Below, piece after piece: positions 1 to 11,620 of a DNA stretch of 64,000 bases. Under the pieces are notes generated by a model, which was not told the origin of the DNA, did no database searches, and worked only from the letters and a program-made list of their open reading frames with translations. The DNA comes from Trileptium ribeirensis (lineage: Eukaryota; Nematoda; Enoplea; Enoplida; Thoracostomopsidae), in contig JASANE010011941.1 of assembly GCA_030248225.1 (NCBI GenBank), positions 1-64,000 of the forward strand. Reading direction: 5' to 3'. A program made the translations under genes and the position numbers. The stretch's first letter is position 1; each line of letters opens with the position of its first letter.

Positions 1-3000
1 CCTAGTGCCTCCAGGTTCCAAGCCGCAGTTTTCGGCTCCGCCGGTCCGCCTCTTAGCAAATTTTTTGTCCCGTTCGGTAAAGCACCCCCAAAATACATAA
101 AAAATTTCATCAAAAATTGTTCTTAAAACTCCGCTTTAGCCCCAAATTTTCAAAGTTTGCTTCAAAATAGTTTTTTTTTCTCATAAAAACGTTGGCGGTG
201 TTCCTAATACCGATTTTTCCCGTTTTTGTCTCGGCAGCCGCTGTTGCAACGCGCCCCTCCGTCTTCGCAACCAGGGGGGGGGGACCCGGGTTCATGCCTG
301 GCAAAATATTTCAGTGCAACGGAGAACGAGTACATTACGGTCTTTGCTACTTACTACATTTTGAGAAATAATCTAGGGGGAGCGAGACTTTTTCATCGAA
401 AGAGCTAGCTGAGCTGACATGGTTCACGAAACACGAGGAGAGACCCCTAAAACACGATCTCACCTCTGTGTATCCCAGTTGTTTGAGCAAGAAAATACCA
501 TGCCATGCAAATTTCCTGTTGCAGTTGGACACTAAATCACGACACTGTTCCAAAATTACCACAAGCGTGGAGCGGAGCACAACGACCTCAAATTCCCATC
601 CCTCCTCAAATTCATCTCAAAAATTTAAATCAAAAATCTGATTACTCCACAGAAATCGGCAAATTCTGTAGTTGCCTAATCTCTCTGTGCCATATTTTCT
701 CAGGGTATTGTTATGCCAATCCTTTCAAAAACCGTATTACAGCAGATTGTAACACCGGAATGCTTATGCCAAAATTTTTGCACCATAATAGTGCAATGTT
801 CCAGTACCCTTGACATTTCACTGCACAATAACAATTTGAATTCAATTTGGGCGCTAGGCACCCCTCGCAGCGCCCCGCCATTTTGCACAATTGTGCCATT
901 TTTTGACACATCATTATAGCTAAACCAAACCGGATGAACTCGTCCTGTCGTCCAAACGGAAAACGCGATATACTTTTCAACCCGGGGTCCCGTACTGGGA
1001 GTCTCAGCAGCGTTTCGTGCTCTTGACGGCAGGCATACATAAACTGCACTCCAGACGTGGCGGGACACGTAGCTGGGCTACAGTGTGCCGGGGGGGGGGC
1101 GTTCCAGCTTTGAGTTAGTTTGTAATGTGTAAAATAAATTTGGCCACAGTAGTGGTGTCCTAGACTCTCAGTGAGAAATATTCCTCAAAATTTTGGCAAA
1201 TAACTTATTTTATTGTTGGTTGTTGAAAACTGCAACTGCACTGTAAACTGTTTTTATTTTTTTGGAGGTTGAACTTTCCACACTATTCCTGGCCCTATTT
1301 AACCTCCCGTCAGATCATGTTTTGGCTCACCGTGGCTAAAATAAAAGTTGAGCTCAGTTGAACCATGTGCTGCAGTTGTGTGTATGATTAACTCTGCTAT
1401 GATGTTCTCAAAACTGTGCAGTGCATATTTGGTTTATGAGTAAAAGCCAGCCTAGTGTATTGAAAAGCTGAGGTTGGCTCTTAACCTCCTAAGGGGCAAC
1501 AAAACAGGTATTGTAGCTTATTAGGAGATATTTTCAAACCGAGCTTGGCTTTCGTCAGAAGAGCGAACTGAGCCGACAAAGCTTTCCTGTTCGACATCGG
1601 AATCCGGAGAGACAAACGTGAGCCATACGGGGCTCACAACGCAGCCCAGAGCTTGAAATCTGGCTTTTTATCCTGTATCAAAAAATATTTGATCATGATA
1701 ACGTTTAGACAAAAACCCTTAGCACCTTTAATCTTGTTAATTGCTTGCTCGCATGAGCAAGCGGGCAATTAACAAGATTAAAGGTGCTAAGGGGTTTTTC
1801 TGTCTAAACGTTATCATAAATACGAAAATATTTTGATACAGGGGATAAAGAGCCAGATTTCCAAGCTCTGGCTGGGCTCTTTCTGAGCCGTGTATGGCTA
1901 GGCATTTGCGATCTTCCGGACTCCGATCGCTTTTCCAACGGAAAGCTTTTATCGGCTCGGTTCGCTCTTCTGACGAAAAGCCAAGCTCGGCTTGGCTCTT
2001 TGTCTCCTAATAAGCTTGCGATATCTTTTGTTGCCTTTAGAGATTTTAAGAGCCGACCTCAGCTTTTCCCGATACACTAGGCTCGGCTTGGCTCTCATAG
2101 ACCGATATCGGCTCGCATCTTTAGACATCATCGCAGGAGTTAATCATACGGGGCAACTCGACCAGCATGGTCGACTGAGCGATTTTCGTTTCTCACCACA
2201 GTAACCAAAACATATCTGACGGAGGTACGTATGGGGCCAGGATGCTGTGGAAGGAATATTCTCATACCTCTCCAAAAAATAAAAACACATTTCACAGTGC
2301 GGTTGCAGCTTTCAAACAACCAAGTTTGATAAATAAGTTATTGCGAAATTTGAGGAATATTTTCTCACTAAAGTCTGAGGACGCCACTACTAGATGAATC
2401 ACCAAATTTCTACACGTTACAACTAACTCAAAGCTAAAACGTCCGAACCAATCCGGCACACTAGCCCCACTACATGTACCACCTGCGATAGTTATGTATG
2501 CCTGCCGTCGAGCACGAAACGCTGCGTAAAAACTCCAGTTCGGACCGCTGAAAATTATATCGCGTTTCCGTGCGACGACAGGACAAGTAATCCCGGTCAT
2601 TTTAGTCCTTTGATGATGTAGAACTGAAATGGCAACCTAGTGGATACTTAAATGGCCAGTACGAGTACCTGCACGCAAGAAACCAATTGAATTCCAATTA
2701 TATATCCGTGAAATGTCATTACTGGAACGCTCCATTTGTCACATATAGTCCGAAGCTTCTGCAGGAGCCATATTAACCGCTCCGGTGTTACAATCTGCTG
2801 TAATACATGAAAGAACTTCCAGTTAGCCGTGATACACCCTAGGATATTGGCACAGAGAATTCAGCAACTACAGAATTTGCGATTTTCTGCTAGAGATAAT
2901 ATTAATTTTTGATTTAAAGTTTGATAAAATTTGAGGAGGAATGTGAAATTTGAGGTCGGTATTGTTCCAACTACCACGCTTGTGGTAATTTGGACAGAAG

Positions 3001-3580
3001 GGCTGTCGTGATTTCAGGTGTCAACTGCAACAACGGATTTGCATGCATGATTATTTCTTGCTCAACAACTGGGATGTAGCAGAGGTGAGAAAGAGCCATA
3101 TTTTCAGGCTCTGGCTCGGCTGTTCCTGAACCATGTCAGGCTCGGCTCAGCTCTTTCGATGAAAAACCAGGCTCGGCTAGAGTCTTACGCTCCTAGTTAT
3201 TCTGCGAATGTAGTAATAGCAAAGAGAGCGTAATGTACTGGGTTCTCCATTCACTGAATATTTTTCCAGGGGCGTGAACCGGATGCACCTGGTTCCGAAC
3301 AGAGGGGCGCCCAATTTCGACAGCGGGCATTTTGCCAAGACAAAAACGGAAAAAATCGTATTAGGAACACCGCCAAAACGTTTTTATGGGGAGAAAAAGC
3401 TATTTTGAAGCAAACTTTGAAAAATTTGGCTTCAGGACGGAATTTTAAGAACAATTTTGATGAAATTTTATGTATTTTGGGGGTGCTTTTACCGAACGGG
3501 AACAAAAAATTTGCTAAGAGGTGGTGAACCAGCGGAGCCCAAAATTTTGCCAGGGGGCTTGGACCTGGAGGCACTAGGTT
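1..3580. repeat. Giant imperfect palindrome (foldback-type inverted repeat)
   Basis: The reverse complement of about 1755-3580 reads through 1-1750 in the same order. Position 1 (CCTAGTGCCTCC) pairs with about 3580, and the stretch around 60-110 pairs with about 3470-3520. The arms meet at a tight hairpin, GCTTGCTC-GCAT-GAGCAAGC, at 1743-1762. The innermost 65 bp per side are almost identical; farther out the arms differ by roughly 10-20% by eye, with small indels. The left arm is cut by the window edge, so the true length is unknown. The arms contain a GGCAAAATTTTGGGCTCC-type module and arrays of GAGCCGAGC-type words. No ORF looks like a transposase. A foldback element or an inverted duplication of a composite repeat would both fit. 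Arm divergence argues against a sequencing fold-back artefact. Confidence 0.88.
1682..1830. repeat. Near-perfect hairpin core of the palindrome
   Basis: About 65 bases on each side of a GCAT loop (1751-1754) are complementary with very few mismatches. They include the words AACGTTTAGACA and GATTAAAGGTGCTAAG and their complements. The core is better conserved than the outer arms, which suggests gene conversion or selection on the centre. Confidence 0.9.
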
Positions 3581-4100
3581 TTTGCCAGGGGGCACTTGAA
3601 AATGCCAGGCCCCCACCCCCAGTTTGGCACCAGGTGTATTACAAAAACAACCAAAGGAACTGTATATAGTTGCTGTTAGAGCTTTTAAGACCACAGTCGA
3701 GACAGTTCTTGCTGCTGGAAGCTATTATAATTATGTTTTTGTTTATGAAAAGAGCTTTTACGATCCGACTGCAGCTTTTCAAGATATACTATGCTCGGCT
3801 CAGCTATTGCTGGCTCGGCTTTCAGACATCACGGCCGGCTTGGCTCCAGAGCCCAGCCGAACCAAGAGCCTGAATTCTTACCTCTAGGCTTGTATGTCCG
3901 GCACCCAGGAAGAAGTGGGCCCGAAGACGCCCCATCGTCGTGGTTATGTATTCATTTTGCAAGTGAACTCCAGGCCCAGGAGAGAAGTATTTTGTGCTAT
4001 GTAATATATATATATGTATATTACTGCTAATAATACGTATGTATATATGCAATAGAGACCTCATCGGATTGAAAAATATCAACCCGACCGATCAGACCCG
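3581..4100. other. Flank of the palindrome: GAGCCGAGC-type repeat debris and AT microsatellite
   Basis: No coding signal was seen. About 3670-3890 carries GCTCGGCTCAGC and GGCTCGGCTT words shared with both arms of the palindrome, ending in CTTACCTCTA. From 4000 the sequence becomes TATATA-rich. Confidence 0.5.
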
Positions 4101-7100
4101 GGTATATATATAACCCGATAACCAGGTATTACTAATTTGGAAACATGATTTATAACTAAGTTCTGTGTGGATTCTCTGCGAGTGTTTTACTGAACCAGAC
4201 AAAGCTGCGCAACCAGGATGCATCGCAACCACATCGTTACAGGTGCTGTTGCTTCGAATATCTACCCTTTCAACGTGGGTGACATAGTGTATTAATCAGC
4301 GCGGGTAGCCCAATTCAAATATTTAGAAACCTTACCCAAAATCGACCACAAACCAGAACCGAACATAACCTGACCAGATTGCGGTATGCATAATGTATAT
4401 ATAATTATGTACAAAAATTAAGTATAAGACTTATAAATAGTCGTTGTCATGTTGGTTGTATAACATGTAACATACATGTATTTACAGTAAACACACTAAT
4501 TTATCTTTGTTTATATGTAAAATACTTGACTTACATGGAGTTATATGTACCTACAATGTATACTTAATATGCACAAATAAATAAAAAATCTCGAGAGAAG
4601 TTATGTAGCAAAATACTATTTTATACCACCAAAATTCAGCGTTTGTACAATAATATATACATACATATATGGGTACATTTATTTAAGTAATCTCACACCT
4701 AGTTATATATATATCATTACTACCCGATAAAGAATGTTTGTCATTCGGATTTGCACACCGAGGTGGGACCGAACATTCCCACGCGTTCCTCGCCTTGATC
4801 GTAGCCGACGCCAGAAACCTCCCGCATAACGGCCGCCCATAATTGGTCTTTTAAAATATCAACTTATTTCGGCGGATTACAAAACTGCATTTGTTCGACG
4901 TATATATATTGAAATTGAATAGTAAACGGTTGACACGGATCATTAATTACAATTACGACGAACAGTTTACATACGATTTGTATGACAATTATCACTTGAC
5001 ACGTCTATCGTCTCCATTACTGGTTCTTGTTCAGTGAGAAGATAACTGAAAAAAAACCGATTTTAAGTGTTTGCGTAGAAAGGCTTGGTTTGAAACTTAA
5101 CTTTTGATGTTATTTTTTTTATTTGTTACAAAAAAGTAGCATTATAGGTGTAGTTCGGATACGAATATGTTCTTAGCCGAATTAAGCTTATAGTAATCGT
5201 TCCGTATATTTGCAAACGAACACTGCAACGCTAGCAACAGCTAATTTTATTTCGTGTCGCCTTCTGAGGTGAAATTTCCTGCGAAATATATAACGAAAAC
5301 TCAAAATCTTTTAGTTTACCCGTTCCGTCCTTATTTTCGAGACCCCGCGTACACATCTGATCATATGCGCTAAAATATATGACAATTTCAATTCATACCC
5401 AAATTATAATATAGTCGAAATATTGCTATAGCCTAAGTTACCTGACACAGCCTAAAATAAAAGTCCCTTTGGTTTTCCAGACGACATTATTTGATTTGCA
5501 TTAATAGGTAAATTTAAATTAAGTTTTGATGATAAACTTAACACTAACAATGCGGCAGAGGTGTCCTTGTGCAAAAAGTTTTCAGCCCGCGTGTACTCGC
5601 TAAAATTAGAGCCTTACCCAACACTACTAGGCTCCTTATCCTTGGTATCGGAGAATTTTTCAGGCCCATGAAGCACGTAATTTGTAAAATTAATATCTGT
5701 GGCTATTGAAATTCATTATTACTGACTTTAAACGATTACAACGCATTTAACTTCGTAATAGTTAATTCTTTGCCGTGATGTTTTCTTGCCTAGGCTACCT
5801 GGCGGAGAACGTGATGCTAAACGGTTTTAAATAACTATATAGACTCATCGTTGACCGACAACAAGCAAAACCAAATTTACTCTAAACCTCTAAGCAAAAC
5901 CTCTAAAACTGTACCAAAATTGCATAAGATCGGAGTCGTAACGCCTGAGGGTCTTGATTTTTGACCCGGCACCTCTAGCAAAAGTTACAATTTAAACTGT
6001 TAGGAAACCCCAAATGGCCAAAATAAATAAGTCTCCAATCGTATTGGTTTTCTGAAAATTTGAGTAGGAAGTCACTGCAGCAGCACAAATATGACACTAG
6101 GTGCACAGGTAGGGTTCATTGCGAATCAAATAAAAATGTTTGCAAAAATCCATCAACCAAATAAAAATGTTGGCAAAAATCCATCAATCCATTATTGACT
6201 TATTAAGTCACACCAGACATGACAAATAATTTTTTTGGTTAAATAAGCACTATTTGAAGAAACCTCGCTCTCTACGTTCGCTCCGTTTCAGTTATTAGGC
6301 ATTAACCGTTTATAGAGCGAATTTTTAGAAACATAATGATAAACCTTTTTATCTTAAAAGGTGACAGTATAGTTAGGTATGTTATTTTGTGTTATGAAAA
6401 ACAACTCTTAACGGTTATCGAGATAAGCTAAATTTTCATAGTTTATCACATTGAGGCACCTTCTAGCAACACTGATGATTGCATAGCTCTACCTGCGAGA
6501 TTCCATTCGTGTTTCCACCTCCCTCAGGTTTGCGGACGCTTCAGGGCATCTGGTTGTTACTGTACTTCGTAATGTTAATTGAAGATTCAACTATATATAC
6601 TTTTTATATGCGTTTTATTATTCAAGAGTGGCCATATATATACATGACAATTTTGAGACTTCCATCGGAAATATAGTTTGCTGTGTTTTCAGCACTCGCG
6701 TAGAGAAAGCCTCTTTAGTAACCAACTAAGTATAGCGTTATCGGTATCATAAGTTTAAACCTCTAACAATGCATTTTATATATATACATGTAAGGCTTAA
6801 ACTGAGCCTAGCACTAAGTCGGGAACTAAGACCAAGCTGTAAACTATTCTTTCTTGTAATTTGTAACGGTTTTGTATGCATCAGTCATTCTGGATTGCTG
6901 CAGACGCCTTATCTGCACGCGTGTTGTGCTTTTTTTGCTAAAGCATGTATCATTTGTTGAAATTTCATACAAAATTTTCTGAAAAATTCACAGATCACAA
7001 TATTCCAGCCAATTTAGTTATAATCAGTCATAGAATATTTCGTGCAATTTAGGTCGCTTTGTTTTCAGTTTATGTATAATCTTCAAACCCTGCAACATAT

Positions 7101-8947
7101 GTAACATCCCCAGCAGGAAAAAATTTGATAAACTGCATTACCATAATCCAATGGTCAGCGTAACCAAGTTTCCACCAGGCATTAGGGATACCGTCTGTTT
7201 GCGGTATGAAAAATTTCGTACAGAGTTTGACTGATTTAATACGGTTTCAGTGGACATTTCCAAACAGAAGGAGGTGGCTCAGCAAAATCAAATATGTAGG
7301 CAACCGCAAGAGGTGAGAGCCCGTTTCTGTAATTGCATATTTACGCTTTCCTTAACTGGTCTTTATTATAAAACGTTTGGCAGCGTTATGTAAATGTTTG
7401 TAAGCATGCTGTACAGACGTCGTTTAATGAAAATTCATTCTCGAGCCGTATGGATGCTTTTCAAAGTGGAATACTGCTGTATATCGTATCGTAAGTATCA
7501 AAGGATACCAATGAATTTGTGTTATAATAATTTTCCAACTTTTGGCACATAGTATTTTAACTTTATAAAATTAAAAAATTATGAATAAGCGTATTTTTCA
7601 CGCGGCTAGTGTACCAGCTGCACACTAAATAAGCATTCTTAACCATTTCCCGCATGATCTATTGTGTATGTCGTACAGTGTGGAATAATCTTTTGCCGCT
7701 TCGGTAGATTGAACATGTGTCGTTTGTGTTGGAGCCCTGTATGTTAGCCACTACTAAGCTATCTAGAAGCTGTTTCTCGATTCCTTAAGAAAACCACGCA
7801 CGTCCCACCGGATACTCGCTTAGCGCATCACGTCGTAATGTATATACGGTCACAACCGTGTTACTATGTGGAAAGAAGGGTTAACTATGAAATATATAGT
7901 TATATAGAAAAATTTCGATAACTTGGTGCTTATGTGTACGTTTGTCTTAAATATATATAAGGTACTTGGTTACTATATGTGTTCGTCTGTTTCAACGTAT
8001 TTACCAGAAATCTGTTGTGTATACCTAATCCACATTGTGGACAAAATATTTGCGTCCGCTAAAATTTCCAAATAACCAAATAGTTGTAACACATTAAAAA
8101 GAAATTGCTAAGAAATCAGTAAGGAATTTCGTCTCAAAGTGAAATTTGTACACTGTAACTGAATTTAGCTCCTGAATATCTGTTACAACAAAATGTAAGT
8201 CAAAACTTGCTCTAAAATAAGTCACAGTGGACGAGATGCACGGTTAGAAAATGTTTATATCTCTTGGTGCGAAGTAAAAGTCAATGTTTATTGAGCATCA
8301 AGATTGTGTGATTCAGGAATTATAACCGAACATATATATAAATATCTACATATAACAAAATATCTGATACTCATCTTAATTTGTCTGATCGAGTAACTGT
8401 TGAAACTTCAAATCGAGTCACTGTACTGCTGGGGAGTTAATTATGGGACACCCTATATATACAATGTTACGAAGAAAGTCGATACTAATAACTTGACGCA
8501 TGAATGAAGCAAGCAAGAAAAATCAATAAAATGGGGACGAGTCCTACTCTTAAATCCAACCTAAGTTCCGGCCACAGTAGAGATACTGATTCCAAATATC
8601 ATTGTCCTTTTCTAGCCGTTTTTAAGATAAATCAAATTAAACGTGTGACTTTGTCGCTCCGAACCAAAAACCGGCCCGGACCGGATCAATAATTTCATTG
8701 GGTTCTAATCAATATATAACATGAACGATGCAAGCATGCGCGCAGCTGTATATATACTTGCGATTATAATTTAATGTTACAGGATGCAATTCATTCGAAA
8801 GACTAAATAATTTGACCAAACCAAAAATTGTATGTGGCCTTTTTAAAATCGTGGTTTAAAATTACTTAAAACTAATATATTACTTAACATTATTAATTAA
8901 AATTTGTTTTAAAAGATTAATTATACACTTTGAATGTGGACAATATT
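4101..8947. other. AT-rich intergenic DNA upstream of the Scratch-like gene
   Basis: No conserved coding block or RNA gene was recognised on either strand. Short TATATA runs are common. A small direct duplication (AATAAAAATGTTKGCAAAAATCCATCAA type) lies at about 6126-6190. The promoter and 5' UTR of the downstream gene should lie near its right end, but no core element could be singled out among so many TATA-like strings. Confidence 0.4.
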
Positions 8948-9828
8948 ATGAACAAAAGTCAGCACAAGTCTCCATGCAAAATATGGCGACCGTACCTCGG
9001 CTCATCGAAGTCGCCGAAAGCCAAACCAGACCAGCTAGTAGCGTCAGACGTCAACTTCAAACACGAGCCTGCTACAACAGAATCATCACTGCTTTTGCAC
9101 AAATGGCCAAATTTTAACCTATCCGCTTGCTCATCAACATTGCTTCCACCTCAATTTGACTTTATTCAAAATCACGAGCCGATAACACTAAGTGCCAGTC
9201 CTACGAGCGATGATCGATCAAGCTCACAAAAAGCTTTATCTGTCGCTAATGCCGTACTACAATTTAGAGGGTCGCAACACGCAGCAGCTACCACCCCATT
9301 TCAGTCTCCAATCAGTTCATCGCCATCGTTTATTGTGCCTCCTGTACTTGCCTTAAATAACAATGGCAACAACATTGTGCCTTCGATTAAACAATACAAT
9401 ACTGTTGGTAAAAATATCCTTAAAGCTTCAAACTCGACCAACATCGGAATAAATAGGAGCTCCAGTGGTAAACAGGCGTTCATCCCTCGGCCGGACCAAA
9501 TCCACGACAAACCGCTACAATCTACCAGTATAATTCCGTTGCCTACGCTTGCTTCTTCGCCTCACAATGCTCATCAGTTCCATGTAAGACAACAGCTTCA
9601 ACTAGGTACGACGTTTCCACAATTTGCTCCATTGTTGGTTTTGCCGCCGCCCCACGATTCTACCGGCATATTCCCGTTCGTGAACTGCCATGGTAATACT
9701 CCGTCGACATCTACAAACACACGTGAATCCATCCAACAACAATGCTCCAGTGGCAGTGGCAAGTGGGAAAATGAAGCGATTACAGAAAGCTGTGCCAGCG
9801 ATCCGAAAGCGCCGAAAACAAAATTCAG
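8948..9828 (+). CDS. scrt: Scratch-like Snail-superfamily zinc-finger transcription factor, exon 1 of 3
   Basis: This is the first coding exon of a predicted 451-aa nuclear DNA-binding protein. The ATG at 8948 is the first in frame; a stop codon at 8918-8920 closes the frame upstream and no AG acceptor lies between, so translation probably starts here. The exon encodes residues 1-293, rich in Ser, Pro, Asn and Gln, and ends at a donor CAG|GTTAGT in phase 2. It lacks the SNAG repressor motif (MPRSFLVKK-like) normal at the N-terminus of Snail and Scratch proteins. An N-terminal patch KIWRPYL (residues 11-17) stands out; it may correspond to a conserved box in invertebrate family members, but that is from memory and uncertain. 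No CtBP-type PxDLS motif was seen. Family members usually repress transcription through E-box DNA, and Scratch proteins act in neural differentiation; that role is inferred from the fingers. Confidence 0.85.
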
Positions 9829-10215
9829 GTTAGTTTTGCGTATTATTTAGAGACATGTTTAATCTGCAGCGGAAAATTGATTTTTGAAAATTTCAAAGTT
9901 TTGACAGAAAATTTTTGAGCAAATGTAAGCGGAAGTTTACACCATTCTGGTCGTATACTTATTGCCTTAATACGGAAAACAGTTTATGCGTTTTACCTGT
10001 ATACTATAGGTGCGTTCCGGTGTACGGAAAATAGTTTATGCGTACACTTCATTCAAGTCGGTCAAACATGTCATCTATCAAACTTGGCTCAGCTATTAAA
10101 AGTCCAAGAAGCAACTATATATATAGTTTCGGTGTTGTTTATATTCTGTCTAATAATTGGCAACCGCATGCTTTCATTATTGCAGTAGTTTTAAGAGCCG
10201 AGCCTCGCTAGCCAC

Positions 10216-10524
10216 AAGAAGAGCCAAGTCTGATATTGTTTAGGAAGAGCCAAGTCTGATATATATTGTTTAGGAAGAGCCAAGTCTGATATATATTGTT
10301 TAGGAAGAGCCAAGTCTGATATATATTGTTTAGGAAGAGCCAAGTCTGATATATATTGTTTAGGAAGAGCCAAGTCTGATATATATTGTTTAGGAAGAGC
10401 CAAGTCTGATATATATTGTTTAGGAAGAGCCAAGTCTGATATACATTGTTTAGGAAGAGCCAAGTCTGATATATATTGTTTAGGAAGAGCCAAGTCTGAT
10501 ATATATTGTTTAGGAAGAGCCAAG
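10216..10524. repeat. 30-bp minisatellite, about 10 units
   Basis: The unit contains AGGAAGAGCCAAGTCTGATA followed by TATATTGTTT. About ten head-to-tail copies are nearly identical; the first is 4 bp short and one has TACATT for TATATT. The - strand therefore reads open as ALPKQYISDL decapeptides, which is a consequence of the 30-bp period and not evidence of a gene. The flanks (GAGCCGAGCC at 10196; TTTCTCACCTCTAC at about 10545) match pieces of the palindrome family at 1-3900, so the array appears to have grown inside one such repeat. Confidence 0.95.
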
Positions 10525-11149
10525 CCGAAGTTGGAAAATTTGGTTCTTTCTCACCTCTACAGCACTGCTTATTATTTTTGGCTTATAATTCATTATCTAC
10601 ACTACATTTTATGCCTTTAAATTAACTTTTATAACATTGAACGACTTTCAAACTAGTGTTTACGCAGAGGACTGAATGAATATCTGTAGGTTCCCAAAGG
10701 TTGCTCAATACGATAAAATAATTGTACTTGCGCGGTATGCATCAAATACAAGAAATGCTAAAGGGCCTAAATGATGCTTAGCACTTTCACTTAAGCTTAG
10801 CCGACATAGTTGATCTGGAGCGCTATTTCAATTTATACTTAACGCTAATTCATTCAGTATAAGTTTGGAATATTTTGGATATCTTGGGAATTTCAGTGGG
10901 GTGCAAGAGAGCCGCCAGAAGAACCAATACGAACCCATCGATTGGCATTGTCCAAAAGCCAACAACTTGCAAGTAAAGTCCAAACAGCCGAGGCTAAATA
11001 CACAATTTCTGACAAAAAGTTCAACTTTGTGGCATCTCATGTGTGTTATTTGAAATATCTCCAGGATAAAAAGCACACTCCACAGGATATTATTTTAAAA
11101 AATCTGATTATTCCCTGAATTTTCATGATATATGGTTAAATGTTTTTAT

Positions 11150-11620
11150 TCATGCTTGACATTTTGTTCAGTGCTGCAACCAATATATATATAACCAAAC
11201 AACCAACTGAAGGTAAACAAATTGGGTTTGTCAATCCTAACCTGCTTAAAAACCACCAAAAAGTATGAAATAATCTTTCTGGATTCTAGGAAATCAAACC
11301 ACCGAGTCCAGCGCACCGGAAAACCTATATATAGATCATTACTGATGCACTGGTAGTGATACATATCTCGGCAAATAAAAAACGCCTATATTCTGAAAAT
11401 CGACTTCTTCAACTATAAACTTTCGAATCTCTTGAGCTGCTTCTGTGTAGTGGATTATGGAAGCATGTGTCGCTTGATATAAGCTGCGAAACACTGGAAA
11501 CAATGTTTCCAGATTTGGCAAAGCCCTTAAAACTAGTTTTTTTGCCACTGTGTCCGGGAACATGGGGTCAGAGCTTACCTCTTAGCATAGGTCTTACCTT
11601 CAACTAAAGGGTATAAAAGG
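11150..11620 (+). repeat. Dispersed repeat family R, copy 1 (diverged)
   Basis: It shares words with the copies at 14000-14780 and 63350-64000, including CCAGATTTGGCAAAG followed about 60 bp later by GGGGTCAGAGCT, and an upstream stretch with AACCAAACAACCAA and AAACCACCGAGTCCAG. It is diverged and carries no intact ORF that resembles a known protein. Confidence 0.5.

Noticed and set aside
3251..3694. 147-codon - strand frame rich in Pro and Gly
   Set aside because: Lies in the GC-rich modules of the palindrome arm; the equivalent frame is not kept in the other arm.
8930..8947. Start of the Scratch-like frame at TTG 8930
   Set aside because: An animal nuclear gene is expected to start at ATG; the first is at 8948.
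10191..10523. 110-codon - strand frame of repeated ALPKQYISDL
   Set aside because: It is the translation of a 30-bp minisatellite; no gene context or conserved domain.
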